Shown here piece after piece: positions 1 to 12,219 of a stretch of DNA of 64,000 nt. The DNA lies in NCBI RefSeq assembly GCF_000321225.1, contig NW_004451861.1, positions 257,134 to 321,133 of the forward strand, given 5' to 3'. Below the pieces are notes generated by a model. The model was given only the letters and a program-made list of their open reading frames with translations. It searched no databases and was not told where the DNA came from. Source of the stretch: Odobenus rosmarus divergens. Lineage: Eukaryota > Chordata > Mammalia > Carnivora > Odobenidae. Every line of letters starts with the position of its first letter. Position 1 is the first letter of the stretch. The position numbers and the translations under genes are program-made.

Positions 1-83
1 ATCTCAGAGAACTAAGTCTACTCCCATGGTTCCCTGGGCTGTTAAGAGTCCCTTGGGATATCTATCCCTTCATCTCTCTCTCT

Positions 84-274
84 TTTTTTTAAAGATTTTA
101 TTTATTTAATTGACAGACACAGCGAGAGAGGGAACACAAGCAGGGGGAGTGGGAGAGGGAGAAGCAGGCTTCCCGCGGAGCAGCGAGCTCGGGGCAGGGC
201 TCGATCCCAGGACCCTGGGACCACGACCTGAGCCAAAGGCAGTTGCTTAACCAACTGAACCACCCAGGCGCCCC
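84..274 (-). repeat. Can-SINE, full length, antisense
   Basis: A T-tract and AAGATTTTATTTATTT lead leftward-oriented SINE sequence that ends in the reverse complement of the tRNA-like head (CACCCAGGCGCCCC). It is flanked by a perfect 16-bp target-site duplication, CTATCCCTTCATCTCT, at 62-77 and 274-289 (the first base may belong to the SINE). The perfect duplication argues for a fairly recent insertion. Confidence 0.95.
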
Positions 275-539
275 TATCCCTTCATCTCTTAACTGTCCTA
301 ATACTCCTACCCAACTGCATTTGGCTGGAAAGTTCACACAGAAAAAGACGGTCTATCTCCCATGAGAGTGTAAGCAGGAGGGCAGGGCTTTTTGTTTGGT
401 TGGTTCACGGCTCTATGCCTCATACCTAGAAGTGTCCAACACATGGTATCTCTTGCAGAAGGAAGAAGATAAAGGGCAAACCTCACTACTGAGAACTAGT
501 AAAGTTTTGTCTGCATTTCCAGAGTGTACTGCTAGCTGC

Positions 540-720
540 ATCAGGGGAAGGCTAGGGAGGTCCTTAATTCTACACAGGCCTCGCAGTTCAGCTGTGCATC
601 TGTAAAATGGGGTAATGATGCTAACTACATGTGTGGGCTTTCAGTGAGCACCAAGTGCCTTGACTGATATCTGGAGGCACCATGTTGGGCATAGAGTTAC
701 TGCTCAAACACATGGCATTT
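540..720 (+). repeat. MIR-like ancient SINE fragment
   Basis: The stretch CATCTGTAAAATGGGGTAAT followed by GTGAGCACCAAGTGCCTTGA resembles the 3' half of the MIR core SINE. It is diverged and without visible duplications, so the boundaries are approximate. Confidence 0.55.
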
Positions 721-1867
721 CTCTTCCCTTTCCTCTCTTCACGTTGGAGGATCCATAGTGATTCTGGCTTAATGAGGAGAAAATGAGGGAAGGTTTCTGA
801 TCATAGTTGAAAACAACTGAGAAAGATCTGGGGGGCTCACACCTGCATCCTTGCATCCTGGGATGCTGGGCTTTCTTTCCTCACTCCTTTCCCAGCCTCC
901 TCCCCACAGAAGTAAACACAGGCTCCAAAGCTAGGTTTTCTGCCAGAGGAAATAGGAGAAGGCATCTAACCAAACATTAGCAGGAATCCTTTAGCCTGGG
1001 AGGACTGGGCAGAACAGCATGAGTGACCAGACCCTTTCCAAGGCCAAGTCTTGCCTGGTGTCTGTTGCAGGGCTCCAGCTCTTGTTACTGCCTGCTGGGA
1101 GACTTCTCCGCGGTGATTGTCTGGCTGTTCTTTCCCCTTCCCCTGGCCCAGGGTCCCCTTGTCTAGCACTGGTCGCATTCCAGAATCCTTTCCTACTCTG
1201 GCCACTTAACAAAGACCATGCGAACTTGACTCGCTTATCAGATGGCCTGGGCACTTGGAAAAATAGGGACTTCCGGGCTCCATCCCTAAGGTGTGGTTCA
1301 GGAGGTATGGGGGCCACGGAATCTGCATTTATATAGAGCGATTCTGACACAGGAGGCCCAAGGACAATTTGTCCCTTTCCCATCCGCTGGGGGCAAACTG
1401 GCTCCATGCCACAGCCTTGGAGCTTAACAGGGTGGAGGGGGAAGCAGATGGAAATCGACCAGGGAGCTTTTGCAAAACTACACGTAGACACACGACCCTG
1501 AAATTCTTTTCGGGCTCTCCAGGCCCTGAAGAGTCCAGGACAGGTGGAAACATCCTCAGGTGACTCTGATGTTTTGGATATGCCTCTCAACACTCTGTCT
1601 GCCCCAACCCACTAACCCCTTCTCTTGTGTGCACATCACTCCCTGTTTGTGACCCATTCTGTCCCAGTCAGCTGAAAGCCTTTTCCGGTAGGGGACCTTG
1701 AGTGTCTGTGTCTAGCTCTGAGTAAATACCATGGCTCTGTCTTCTGCAGTTCCACAGCACACAGGTTCTGAAATTCTCCAGCCCAGCATGACCTTTCACC
1801 CACCGTCTGAAGGCAGTGATTTTGTTCTTACTTATCTCACACAGGTAAAATGATAACAATCTATCAG
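721..1867. other. Intergenic, mostly unassigned
   Basis: I see no gene. A segment near 1270-1340 (GGGGCCACGGAATCTGCATT) resembles the common antisense end of old MER-type DNA transposons. Open frames of up to 200 codons on both strands overlap each other and cross this repeat-like piece, so none is called. Confidence 0.5.
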
Positions 1868-1945
1868 CTATTGTCTGTGTGGCTCCTGCTTTACACCAAG
1901 TATTGTATTAGTTGCTGTATATAATTATTGTCTCTAATCCTTAGA
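1868..1945 (-). repeat. MIR-like fragment, antisense
   Basis: Short block resembling the antisense 3' part of MIR (GCTCCTGCTTTACACCAAGT ... CTAATCCTTAGAACAGTCCT). It runs into a long AT-rich low-complexity tract. Confidence 0.4.
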
Positions 1946-2110
1946 ACAGTCCTAATTATATACATTATATATATATCTATAATTATATATTTTATATAAT
2001 AATTATATAGATATTATATAAATAATTATAATTATTAAATATGGTTATATTAAATAAATGTAAGTATAATTATAGGATATATAATACATATTTATTATAT
2101 TTATTATTAC
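1946..2110. repeat. AT-rich low-complexity tract
   Basis: Irregular TATA/ATTA runs make up almost the entire interval, immediately before a MITE. No coding or RNA structure is recognised. Confidence 0.8.
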
Positions 2111-2114
2111 ATGT

Positions 2115-2652
2115 AGTTGATCCTTAAACAACAAGTTTGAACTGCATGGGTCTACTTATAGGCAGATTTTTTTTGATAAATACAGTATAGTACTATAAAT
2201 CTATTTTCTCTTCCTTATGATTTTCTTCTCTAGCTTACTTTATTGTAAGAATACAGTATATAGGGGCGCCTGGGTGGCTCAGTTGGTTAAGCATCTGCCT
2301 TTGGCTCAGGTCATGATCCTGTGGTCCTGGGATCGAGTCCCACATGGGGGTCCTTGCTCAGCGGGGAGCCTGCTTCTCCCTCTGCCCCTCCCCCAGTTTG
2401 TGCTCTCTCTGGCTCACTCTCTCTCTCAAATAAATAAATAAATAAATAAATAAAATCTTTTAAAAAAAGAGAATACGGTATATAATACATATAACATACA
2501 AAGTATGTGTCGACTTTTTGTTATCAGTAAGGTTTCTAGTCAACAGTAGACTATTAGTAGTTAAGTTTTGGGGGAGTCAAAAGTTATAAGTTGATTTTCA
2601 AACATGTAGGGGGTTGGCATCCTTAGCCCCTATGTTGTTTAAGGATCAACTG
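2115..2652 (+). mobile_element. Tigger/pogo-type MITE, split by a SINE
   Basis: The ends are inverted copies of AGTTGATCCTTAAACAACA (left at about 2115, right ending at about 2652). The interior (CTACTTATAGGCAGATTTTT, GATAAATACAGTA, CAACAGTAGACTATTAGTAG) matches a second copy at 17563-17889. It is a non-autonomous element without a transposase. The exact Repbase family name is not certain. A SINE interrupts it at 2263-2470. Confidence 0.75.
2263..2470 (+). repeat. Can-SINE, full length, inside a MITE
   Basis: Begins GGGGCGCCTGGGTGGCTCAG and ends in repeated AATA units and an A-tract. Its 14-bp target duplication is GAATACAGTATATA at 2249-2262 and GAATACGGTATATA at 2471-2484, one mismatch. 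It interrupts the MITE, so it is the younger of the two. Confidence 0.95.
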
Positions 2653-3139
2653 TAATTACATATTTTTTATATGTATCTGAAGGGTCCCCAATTTCTCAGA
2701 TGTGGGAACGGAGCCTCCTCAAAGCTCACGGCCACTCCACTAAGAAAGGTTAAGATTGAGTTCAGGGTCGGCTCTGTTGGCGCCAAGTTTACATCTTCCC
2801 TCTACTTGGGTGGGTAGACGCTTCCTACTTCTGTGGCACCGATTCCGACTCCTGGATATTTTCCTCTTGTTTCCTCACCGGCCATTCCCACAGGCACTGT
2901 CACCATGACCTCTAGGTTTCCAACCGAACAATCTCTGACCCAATCATTCCCTCTTTACTGGAGAAACCTCTGGCTAATGGTGTCACAAAGCTTGGAAGTA
3001 CTGATCACAGCCTTTTATTTTTATCTTATTGAGGAGATGCTGCTCTTTGCTGTCACCATGACTATGACGATGATAATCAAATTACACACCTATAATTTCT
3101 ACATTTGGAAGATTATTTCATTTTTTTCCTTGACAATTT
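2653..3139. other. Intergenic, nothing recognised
   Basis: No coding signal or repeat is recognised between the MITE and the following MIR fragment. One 103-codon open frame (2833-3144) is low-complexity and hydrophobic toward its end and has no identifiable domain. Confidence 0.5.
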
Positions 3140-3295
3140 TCTGAAGTAGATAGAGAAGATGGTACTGTCCTCATTTTGTAGATAAGGAAACTGAGGGCCA
3201 GAGGCAGTAACATGTGTGCAGGTTTTCACCTTTAACCAACATTAGAGCCTGGACTTGTGCTTGGTTTTTCTAATTCCAAGTTCAGTAATCTTTCC
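3140..3295 (-). repeat. MIR-like fragment, antisense
   Basis: Contains TTTTGTAGATAAGGAAACTG and an AGAGCCTGGACTTG motif, the antisense form of the MIR core (fraction of the 'TCAGTTTCCTCATCTG' region). Ancient and without clear duplications. Confidence 0.65.
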
Positions 3296-3410
3296 TCCGT
3301 GTTGAGATGCCTGGTCATACCCTCGAGCTTCCAATTTCCATTTATTCTAGAATAATGTTTTTCAGATTGTGGATGTCAAAAAAATTTAGTGGGTTGCAAA
3401 CAGGATTTCT

Positions 3411-3630
3411 TTTTTTTTATTTTTTATTTATTTTTTATTTTTTTAAAGATTCTATTTATTTATTTGACAGAGAGACACAGCGAGAGCAGGAACACAAGCA
3501 GGGGGAGTGGGAGAGGGAGAAGCAGGCTTCCCGCTGAGCAGGGAGCCCAATGCCGGGCTCGATCCCAGGACCCTGGGATCGTGACCTGAGCCGAAGGCAG
3601 ACGCTTAACGACTGAGCCACCCAGGCGCCC
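3411..3630 (-). repeat. Can-SINE, full length, antisense
   Basis: T-rich tail, GATTCTATTTATTTATTTGA, then the antisense tRNA-like head ending CACCCAGGCGCCC. The target duplication AGGATTTCTT is present on both sides (3402-3411 and 3631-3640). Confidence 0.93.
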
Positions 3631-3819
3631 AGGATTTCTTTTTTTTTTAATGTCCTCTTTGCAGATAAAATATATTAAGTATCAAAGTGCACTGCAGAGT
3701 GAGGCTATATTTTTTGACCTTTGTTTGGATTATCAGTATAGAAATACACAAGAATGATCACACTATATATTACATCTTTCTGTGGGACACAGTCATGGGG
3801 CTAGAAGTTACAGAGGAAA

Positions 3820-4029
3820 GGGGTGCCCGGGTGGTTCAGTCGGTTAAGTGTCAGACTCCTGATTTCGGGTCAGGTCATGATCTCAGGGTCGTGAGATCGA
3901 GCCCCATGTCCAGCTCTGCACTGGGTGTGGAGCCTGCTTAAGATTCTTTCTCTCCTTCTCCCTCTGCCCTTCCCGCTCACTCACCCACGCTCTTTATCTC
4001 TCTCAGAAAAAAAGAAAAGAAAAAAAAAA
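3820..4029 (+). repeat. Can-SINE, older copy
   Basis: Starts GGGGTGCCCGGGTGGTTCAG and ends in an A/G-rich tail. The 17-bp target duplication is AGAAGTTACAGAGGAAA at 3803-3819 and AGAAGTTGCAGAGGAAA at 4030-4046. The head is more diverged than in neighbouring copies. Confidence 0.92.
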
Positions 4030-4046
4030 AGAAGTTGCAGAGGAAA

Positions 4047-5790
4047 ATATAGGACTAAATATTTACTCATGTCTCTCATAAGCACACGTGTTAAGGTCAT
4101 CATAGAACACCTGTTCTGTTTGGGAGGGCCTCAGCCTTCATGGCAAAGCACCATCCTGGAAAAAACTGTCCTTTTGCTACTTTTCCATTTATCATTATTT
4201 TTGACCTTGTAATATTATCCTCCTCCTAGAGAGTATTCTAAACCTTTCCTCACTTCATTGACTTTAACTCAAGGACATGAATCGGATTGATTTTCTGATC
4301 TGACGCTTCTGAAAGCAAGATGTTGATCTTTCCCCTTTCAGTCAGCTTATTGGACTATCCTGACTTGAAATCTATAGTGAAAATGCCAGAAATACCTGAA
4401 AGGCTGAGTGAATCAGCTGCTCCTTTTGGAGACTTGGAGCAGCAACTACATCTCCCACAGAGCTTACCTCCATTGGCTGGGCCATGTAGGAGAGCTCTTC
4501 AGAGGTCTAGCAACAGCAGATGGAGGAGGTGAACTCTGGGCATTAGCCTCTGCTTTACTCCTGCGCCCCAGTGGTCCTGGGCAGGGTGCAGTCTCCTTGC
4601 TCTCCCTGACCAGTGTACTAGAGAGCACCTACTTCTGATCCAGTTGCGCCATCTGCACACGTGCAGCACATCACATGGGCCCCGGTGGTAAATGGTCACA
4701 TGCACTGTTGGGGTTACCAGCCAGCACACGTGACCTTCTATGAGCTTGGGAAACCACGAACACCTTTGCACTAGGAAGTGACCCATCTAAATTACTTTGG
4801 AAATAATGTGTTCCTTTCTCTTTTTGCTGGTAAGAAAATAATGATGATTTTTCATTAAAATTTGCCAGGGACCCTTCAGCAAGACTCCGGTCTCTTCTCT
4901 CAATCTCTATGTGGGGTCTATTTCTGGAAGACCACCTATTTTCACTACCACTTCCTTTTCTTCAGGCTCCGTGGGGTGCTGTAGTCTTCTTTAGAATCAC
5001 GATTCCCTGGTTAGTGTAGTGAAACTAACTTTGTTTTAAGGTGCTCATAGACTTTTCTGCAACTCCTAGAAAACGTGGTTTTTAGATTTCTAGATGCAGA
5101 AACCCAAGTATTCAACCACGATCAGGTTGGGCTGGGGTGGCTTCTCATTATTTTTCTTTTCACCCTCCTTGGAACAATTTCTTTTTATTCATCCTCTTAT
5201 GTGTGTTTCCAGTCTCTTGCTTTCAGAGTTCAAGTTTTCATCTCCTCTTTCATTCCAATTATTACCGTATTACTGACTTTTTCCCATTTTTATTGTTCTT
5301 TAACCACGTCTTTAAATCTTTCCAACTGGCTTCAGGTCAATGTCTTTTCCATATGAATGTGCATAGCTTTAATAATAATAATCAAAAGTGTTGTTTGACT
5401 TACAATAGTGTCCTCGAAACTCCCAGTTTTCTTATATTGACCACGAAAGAAGTTCATTTGTCACTATAATTCTACGGTATGGGGAAAAGGAAACTTTTTG
5501 TTTATTGTTGCCAGGATTCCCATTTGGACTGAGTTGCAAGGTAAACTTAGAACTCACATTTCCTGGTTGTTGCAGTCTACAGCCATCCACTTGGCTGTAT
5601 TTCCTTAATTAACTTATAGACTCATTGTGTGAACTAAACCTTTTCCATATTTGTGCATGTAAAAATTTTCATGTATTGTTCATCTATGCCCTGGAGAACC
5701 ATATTGGGCCCGTGCCAATGTGGACCTTATCTAAACTGCAAGCACGGACAGTGTCCTATTTCCTAAACAAGAGGCTATATGTGTGTACTA

Positions 5791-5793
<3 letters not shown>
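4047..5793. other. Intergenic, nothing recognised
   Basis: About 1.7 kb without a convincing gene. Open frames of up to 110 codons near 5075-5469 are Ser/Phe/Leu-rich translations of T-rich DNA that overlap in all three plus frames. No repeat family was identified with confidence. Confidence 0.5.

Positions 5794-5855
<62 letters not shown>
5794..5855. repeat. (TG)n(TA)n compound microsatellite
   Basis: About 17 TG units (5794-5828) run directly into about 13 TA units (5829-5855). Likely polymorphic in length. Confidence 0.97.
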
Positions 5856-5859
<4 letters not shown>

Positions 5860-5874
5860 TCTGTGGCCACAAAT

Positions 5875-6073
5875 TTTTTTTTTTTTTAAGATTTTATTTA
5901 TTTATTTGACAGAGAGAGACAGCGAGAGCAGGAACACAAGCAGGGGGAGTGGGAGAGGGAGAAGCAGGCTTCCCGCTGAGCAGGGAGCCCGATGTGGGAC
6001 TCGATCCCAGGACCCCGGGACCATGACCTGAGCCGAAGGCAGACGCTTAACGACTGAGCCACCCAGGCGCCCA
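5875..6073 (-). repeat. Can-SINE, full length, antisense
   Basis: T-tract, AAGATTTTATTTATTTATTT, and antisense head ending CACCCAGGCGCCCA. A short target duplication CCACAAAT is seen at 5867-5874 and 6074-6081. Confidence 0.93.
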
Positions 6074-6081
6074 CCACAAAT

Positions 6082-7329
6082 ATTTCTTAAGTGTATATTT
6101 CCATTTGCATGGAATAGGCAACTATTAAAAAGCAAGAACTATAGAAACTGGCACACACTGGTGGGCCTCTTGGCTCCTTGAGGCCTGGGGGTACTTCCCA
6201 AGCTAGGGAGACCTTAGGGTGATCAGATTCCTCTGCCCACTCTGACAAGATGGAATTCGCCTCCCACTGCTAAAGCCTTCCGAGCTGTGGGTTCCCCGAC
6301 GCAGGGGACAAGATGACCCAGTCAAAGCAAAGATCTTTCCCAAATCTGGTTTTCCAAAGATTTCCCACAACAGAGAGCCTGGAGTATCAGGACTTGGTCA
6401 GTGGAAAGGAATCAAATCCTCTTTCATGTTTGTTTAGAAGATGCTGCCGGAATTAACTGAGGTGCTAATACATTTGGAGAAAACTCCAGAACCCTCATTC
6501 TCCACCCAGTTCCTGTCCGATCCTCCCTACTAAACGTTCCAGTCATCTCAGAGAGGGTGCCTGACAAGGCTACCGGCATCTGAGAATGGGCTGGCCTAAT
6601 TTTCACATTGTTCTCCAGAACCTTTGATGCAGTCAAAACATCAATTTCCAATAACAGAGCCTCAGGTTGGTAATTTAAAATAACCACGAATCTCACCACC
6701 TCTAAATGCCAAAGGACTTGGATGCAGGTCATGAGAGATGATATTTGCAAACGGTTTCACGCCCCAAGCCCCAAAGCCCTTTTAAAAACAGTTAGGGCCA
6801 GTATTTGTCCCATTTTCCAAAAACTCACCTTTCAGGTTTTTCAACACTGCTGGAGCCAAGCCCCTCACCAGACAGAAGCAAACTCGAAATTTGACTACTG
6901 AAAACTGAAATATAGGCTTGTCACTGACAGCAGAGTATAACAACTAACTATGCCTTTCAGTCTACTTGCTACTAAAGGAGAAGAGAATAGGACTTTGAGT
7001 GAAACATCCACATAATGGGAGGAACTGCAGTCTGCTTAAGTCAAGGCCAGCTGGGAGGCAGGCAAGGTGAAGTGATCCCAGGGAGTTGCTCAATTATCAC
7101 TCCTCTGTTGCAAAATCAGGGATCTCAGGGTGGTTTCACCAATTTCGAGTGAGGTATTGTATTTTAGCCCTCATCTTATTTAAAATGCATTTCACTGATC
7201 TCTACTTCATTCCACACACCAAAACTAATTTGACGTAATCTATTCTAGGAACCATAGAGTATCGTCTAGAAGGAAAACAGATCATTATGACACAGGGATC
7301 GCAAAATGTGTCGCTGAAATGATAAGAAG
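6082..7329. other. Intergenic, nothing recognised
   Basis: No gene or confidently assigned repeat. A 108-codon minus-strand open frame (6424-6750) has no recognisable domain and is not called. Confidence 0.5.
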
Positions 7330-8243
7330 GACTCAACTTAAAAGAAAATAAATTGATAAATTGGATTTCATTGGAAAAACATATCTGCTAATCAAGAGAT
7401 ACCATTGGGAAAATGGAAAGGAAAACCACAGGGAACACTATAACCACTAGAACACCTAAGTACAAAAAGACTAGCAAACCAAATGTTGGCAAAGATTTAG
7501 AATTTGTATACATTGCTTGTGGGAAAGTAAAATGATACCAACAACTCTTTGGAAAATCATTTGGCACTCTATATAAGAAAATTCATAGGGGCACCTGGGT
7601 GGCTCAGTCGTTAAGCGTCTGCCTTCGGCTTGCTCAGGTCATGATCTCAGGGTCCTGGGATCGAGCCCCGCATCGGGCTCCCTGCTCAGCGGGAAGCCTG
7701 CTTCTCCCTCTCCCACTGCCCCTGCTTGTGTTCCCTCTCTTGCTGTGTCTCTCTCTGACAAATAAATAAATAAAATCTTAAAAAGAAAAGAAAATTCATA
7801 TACTCACAATAGTGAAGAAACAGGAAGCAAATGAAATGTCCATTAAAAGGTGAATGAATGAAAAGTATTATATATATAAAAGCAACTAATACTGATTTAA
7901 TCAGCAATAAAAAGGAATGAACCATGGCACAATTTGGGTGAATATTTAAAAAGTTATGCTCTGCCAAAGAATCCCGACACAAAACTGTGATTCCATTAAT
8001 GTAGATAAAGTCCTAAAGCCAGCAAAACTAATCTACAGTGTAGAAACTGGATCAGTGGTTGCCCAGGGTGGGAGACAGGGGAGGGACTGACTGTAGTAAA
8101 GCACAAGGGAAATTTCTGGAGTGATGGAATATCCTATATCTTGATGAGATATAGATAAAAGTGTGTATACAATTATAAACATTCAAACTTCAAATCCATA
8201 CTTTATATTATATGTAAATTTTATCTCAAGTAAAAAAAAATAC
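7330..8243 (+). mobile_element. Old L1 fragment (ORF2 end and 3' UTR)
   Basis: Contains decayed L1 ORF2-like sequence (for example AAATGATACCAACAACTCTT and GAAATGTCCATTAAAAGGTG) and the old-L1 3' end motif GGTTGCCCAGGGTGGGAG ... TTATCTCAAGTAAAAAAAAA. It is non-functional, full of stops, and interrupted by a SINE at 7588-7787. Confidence 0.75.
7588..7787 (+). repeat. Can-SINE, full length, inside old L1
   Basis: GGGGCACCTGGGTGGCTCAG head and (AATA)n tail. The perfect 13-bp target duplication is AAGAAAATTCATA at 7575-7587 and 7788-7800. The intact duplication makes this a recent insertion into the L1. Confidence 0.96.
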
Positions 8244-9892
8244 ATTCTATTCCCACTCCCCATCCCCTACTCCTTAAAAAGCATTTCACTGTGTGGGACT
8301 CTCTGCAGGCTTGGATTTTTCTTATTGTTGTAAGCACTGAGGTTTTTCCAAAATCTACATGAGACAATCTGAAAACAGAACAACATCTTTCTAACTGGGT
8401 CTTCCCTAGAAGATTTAGAACAGAAACTGCCCACAAATCAAAGCTAGGACAGACCAACAAGCTTTGGCAGTCTAGCTACATAGAACATTCTTCAAAATAA
8501 TACAGGGAGAATCAGAGTTACCTGTTCCTTTTGTGTCCTGAGTTTCTTTTTTCTAGAACCGAGTCCAGTTTCCTGCCTTCAGATCCAACTCCTGCTCCTT
8601 CCTGATGTTCCCTGCTGGGAGTCCCTGTCACAATGCCCCTCCCTCTCCTGGGAATCTGGAGTCCTTCAGAACTGAGCTGTCAAGAGCAATGGCTTTATAC
8701 GCCAGAGCCCACCCCCTTCTGAGGGCTTGCGACACTGGAACCCACCTCTTCCGCGGCAACCTTCTTATGGAATCTCATTCGGAAAAAAAACCAGAGAAAC
8801 AGATCTTTGTGAAACACAGACAGGGAGGTAAACATATCAAAAACACTTTTTTTCCTGAATGTTAGAACTAAAATAATCTAGTTTTTCTCGAATTCTGTAT
8901 TAAGTGACTTAGAATCTCAGAAAACCGGGAAGTAGTCCTATCACCTACCATCTGCTCATAAGGCTTTATATATTACCCCCCCCCAAAAAAAACATGACAA
9001 AAGCAAACACTAAGGAAGGTTTGCGGACATGCAGCTCTCCACACAACTTCAAAAACTGTGAATTAGGTCCAACCACTGTAAGAGCAGATACAAGTGATCT
9101 TTAAAACACACGCTTCAGATTCCATTTTGTCAACTATGGCATCTTTTTGGCTCTTTTTGGCTCCTGCAAAACACTTGCTGATGAAGCAATCATCCCTTTC
9201 CAGGCTGTTTCTTCTAAGTCTACGGTTAGATTGATCTAGCATCAGGTGCAGTGAGAGGAATAAAACCGGTGGACAGCTTATATGGAAAGTCAGCTGACCA
9301 AGTCTAGCCACTGAAATGCCCTGTGGGTGACTAGTTCAGTACAAGGGGTATGGACCCCGGGAGGGAAAAATTTGAACTTCAAGGAAAAAAACTATGCAGA
9401 GTTTAAGCTATTTTACAACTACGTAAATTGAGGTAACCAATAGCAATGTGAAAGAAATCTTGTCTATAGACAAGCAGAAGAATTCTATCTGGTGAAAGGA
9501 CAGCTCTGTGTCCCCACCCCCATGGAAAACCAGTTTTACCTAGATTTCAGTATTCCTGATCTATAAATATACCCATTCTTTGGGTTCTCCTTCGATCTGG
9601 TTGTAATGGCCTTACCAGTTTCCTCATTAATGAGTTAATAAAAACTTTAACACATGTTCATATTTATATCTGTCTGACAGTCATCACTTTATCCTTCTCC
9701 AAAAATTATCTTTTAATATTTGTTACCATTCATCATGTCTCTAGCCTATCCAAATAACTTCCAATTTATTCCTCTGAATCTAAATGATTTGCTAATAGTT
9801 GTTAATTACTGAATATACTATTTAAAATTTTGACATCTTACTGCAGACCTTCCCGTCTGTAGGCTCCCCCACCTCCAGACTTGGGTTTGTGG
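8244..9892. other. Intergenic, nothing recognised
   Basis: No gene is recognised. An A-run follows a C-run near 8976-8990 (CCCCCCCCAAAAAAAA). Short open frames of up to 86 codons have no domain. Confidence 0.5.
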
Positions 9893-10002
9893 TGCCAGTG
9901 TGGTTCAGTGGAAAGAACACGACTTAGGAGCCTGAAGCTCCAGTTCCTCCTCACCTCACCCCTGTTTGTGGCAAGTACTTAACCTCCTCAAGTCTAACCA
10001 GT
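9893..10002 (+). repeat. MIR fragment truncated by L1 insertion
   Basis: GTGTGGTTCAGTGGAAAGAA ... GGCAAGTACTTAACCTCCTC matches the 5' and middle part of MIR. It stops where the L1 begins. Confidence 0.6.
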
Positions 10003-11189
10003 CAACAAAACCAAAAGACAACCGACAGAATGGGAGAAGATATTTGCAAATGACCTATCAGATAAAGGGCTAGTATCCAAAATCTATAAAGAATTTATCA
10101 AACTCAACACCCAAAGAACAAATAGTCCAGTCAAGAAATGGGCAGAAGACATGAACAGACATTTTTCCAAAGAAGATATCCAAACGGCCAACAGACACGT
10201 GAAAAAGTGCTCAACGTCGTTCGGCATCAGGGAAATCTAAATCAAAACCTCAATGAGATACCACCACACCAGTCAAAATGGCTAAAATTAACAAGTCAGG
10301 AAACAACAGATGTTGGCGGGGATGCGGAGAAAGGGGAACCCTCCTACACTGTTGGTGGGAATGCAAGCTGGTGCAACCACTCTGGAAAACAGTATGGAGG
10401 TTCCTCAAAAAGTTGAAAATAGAGCTACCATAAAACCCAGCAATTGCACTACTGGGTATTTACCCTAAAGATACAAATGTAGTGATCTAAAAGGGTACAT
10501 GCACCCCAATGTTTATAGCAGCAATGTCCACAATAGCCAAACTGTGGAAAGAGCCAAGAGGTCCATCGACAGATGAATGGATAAAGAAGATGTGGTATAT
10601 ATATACAATGGAATATTATGCGGCCATCAAAAAAACCCCACGAAATCTTGCTATTTGCAATGACGTGGATGGAACTAGAGGGTATTATGCTGAGCGAAAT
10701 AAGTCAATCAGAGAAAGACATGTATCATATGATCTCACTGATAAGAGGAATTCTTAATCTCAGGAAGCAAACTGAGTGTTGCTGGAGTGGTGGGGGGTGG
10801 GAGGGATGGGGGGGTGGGTGATAGACATGGGGGAGGGTATGTACTATGGTGAGTGCTGTGAATTGTATAAGGCTGATGAATCACAGACCTGTACCTCTGA
10901 AACAAATAATACATCATATGTTAAAAAAAAAAAAGAAGATAGTAGGAAGGGAAAAATGAAGGGGGGGGTAATTGGAGGGGGAGACGAACCATGAGAGACG
11001 ATGGACTCTGAGAAACAAACTAGGGTTCTGGAGGGGAGGGGGGTGGGGGGATGGGTTAGCCTGGTGATGGGTATTAAAGAGGGCATGTACTGCATGGAGC
11101 ACTGGGTGTTATACACAAACAATGAATCATGGAACACTACATCAAAAACTAATGATGTAATGTATGGTGATTAATATAATAAAATGTTT
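10003..11189 (+). mobile_element. L1, 5'-truncated, carnivore type
   Basis: The sequence enters within ORF2 (frames read [18 protein letters not shown] and later MWYIYTMEYYAAIKK) and continues through a G-rich 3' UTR with an internal A-tract at about 10921-10933. It ends in AATATAATAAAATG plus a short A tail. ORF2 is broken by frameshifts: the 10138-10416 and 10509-10757 frames are different pieces. It is dead but relatively young, since the 3' UTR is nearly intact. A SINE has landed directly on its tail. Confidence 0.92.
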
Positions 11190-11208
11190 AAAAAAATGTG
11201 GATAACCA

Positions 11209-11376
11209 GGGCGCCTGGGTGGCTCAGTCGGTTAAGCGTCTGCCTTTGGAGGCTCATGATCCCAGGATCTTGGAATCAAGCCCCACATCAGACTCCCTGC
11301 TCAGTGGGGAGCCCGCTTCTCCCTCTCCCTCCGCCTGCCGCTCTGCCTGCTTGTGCTCTCTCTCTATTATTTAAAA
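11209..11376 (+). repeat. Can-SINE at the L1 tail
   Basis: GGGCGCCTGGGTGGCTCAGT head and (A)n tail. The perfect 19-bp target duplication AAAAAAATGTGGATAACCA lies at 11190-11208 and 11377-11395. Insertion next to the A-rich L1 tail fits L1 endonuclease target choice. Confidence 0.96.
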
Positions 11377-11395
11377 AAAAAAATGTGGATAACCA

Positions 11396-12219
11396 CACCC
11401 ACCTCACAGTTCCTCTCAGGAACTGCTCACATAGTAGTTTCTCAAAAAGCTCCCTTCCCATCTGCCTCCAAAGTCAACCAGAATGAACACAGCCTGGGCA
11501 CTTATAGTTCAGAGAGAGTAATTTCAGAAAAGGGGCACAGTAAATAACTTCACCTAAATTCATTTGGGTATTTATCCTTGAATTACCCAACTCCGAGAAG
11601 CCATTGATGATCTCGGACCAATAATGACTGAGCAAACCTAGTATTTTTGTCCATTTCAGCTACTTCTAAGGCAGTGTGAAGAAAAACATATTTGGAAGTT
11701 AGTTATGTTTGGGTCTTTTTAAAATATGTACCTTAATGAAAACACACCTTTTGCCTTAGGAGATACAAACGTGTTCCAGTCTTGGTAGCAGCGGAACAGT
11801 TCTGTATGAGTATTTGTAGAAAACATTTTCTTCACCCTTTACAGACTTTAAGCACTCCACATCCTCACACCTTTTGCACATTTATAGCAGCAACCCTGAC
11901 TTGCCAAATAATTGTTATACATGTTATCTGATGAATTAGGTATCCTTTCCAGAAATATTGTAAGGTACAGTTATGTTATCCTTTAATCTCAGTTAAGGTA
12001 GTCTCAATAGAGTCCCAGGTCTCTTCACTTCCAAGTCCCCTTTTCCTCACTGGTGCGTTTCTCCATTTTTGGATTGGGATTTAGAATTCTGCGCTCAGGC
12101 TTCCTTTCAGTTAGAATCTGTGCACATGGGTGTAACCATGGGGGGATGCTGGCCCTTTACCGGAGTCGGGGTCTCATTTAATGGGCTTGGCAGATGGTTG
12201 AAAGTGAGATTCTCACCGG
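11396..12219. other. Intergenic, left flank of CpG island
   Basis: Non-repetitive-looking sequence with no coding exon that I can support. It becomes GC- and CpG-richer toward 12200. Confidence 0.5.

Noticed and set aside
991..1593. 200-codon minus-strand frame
   Set aside because: It overlaps frames on the opposite strand and runs through repeat-like sequence near 1270-1340. There is no domain, no CpG promoter and no splice signals that I can support.
3389..3589. Many Arg/Ser-rich frames such as ...RGSGRGRSRLPAEQGA... in several places
   Set aside because: Each lies inside an antisense Can-SINE and recurs at every copy, so they are repeat translations and not genes.
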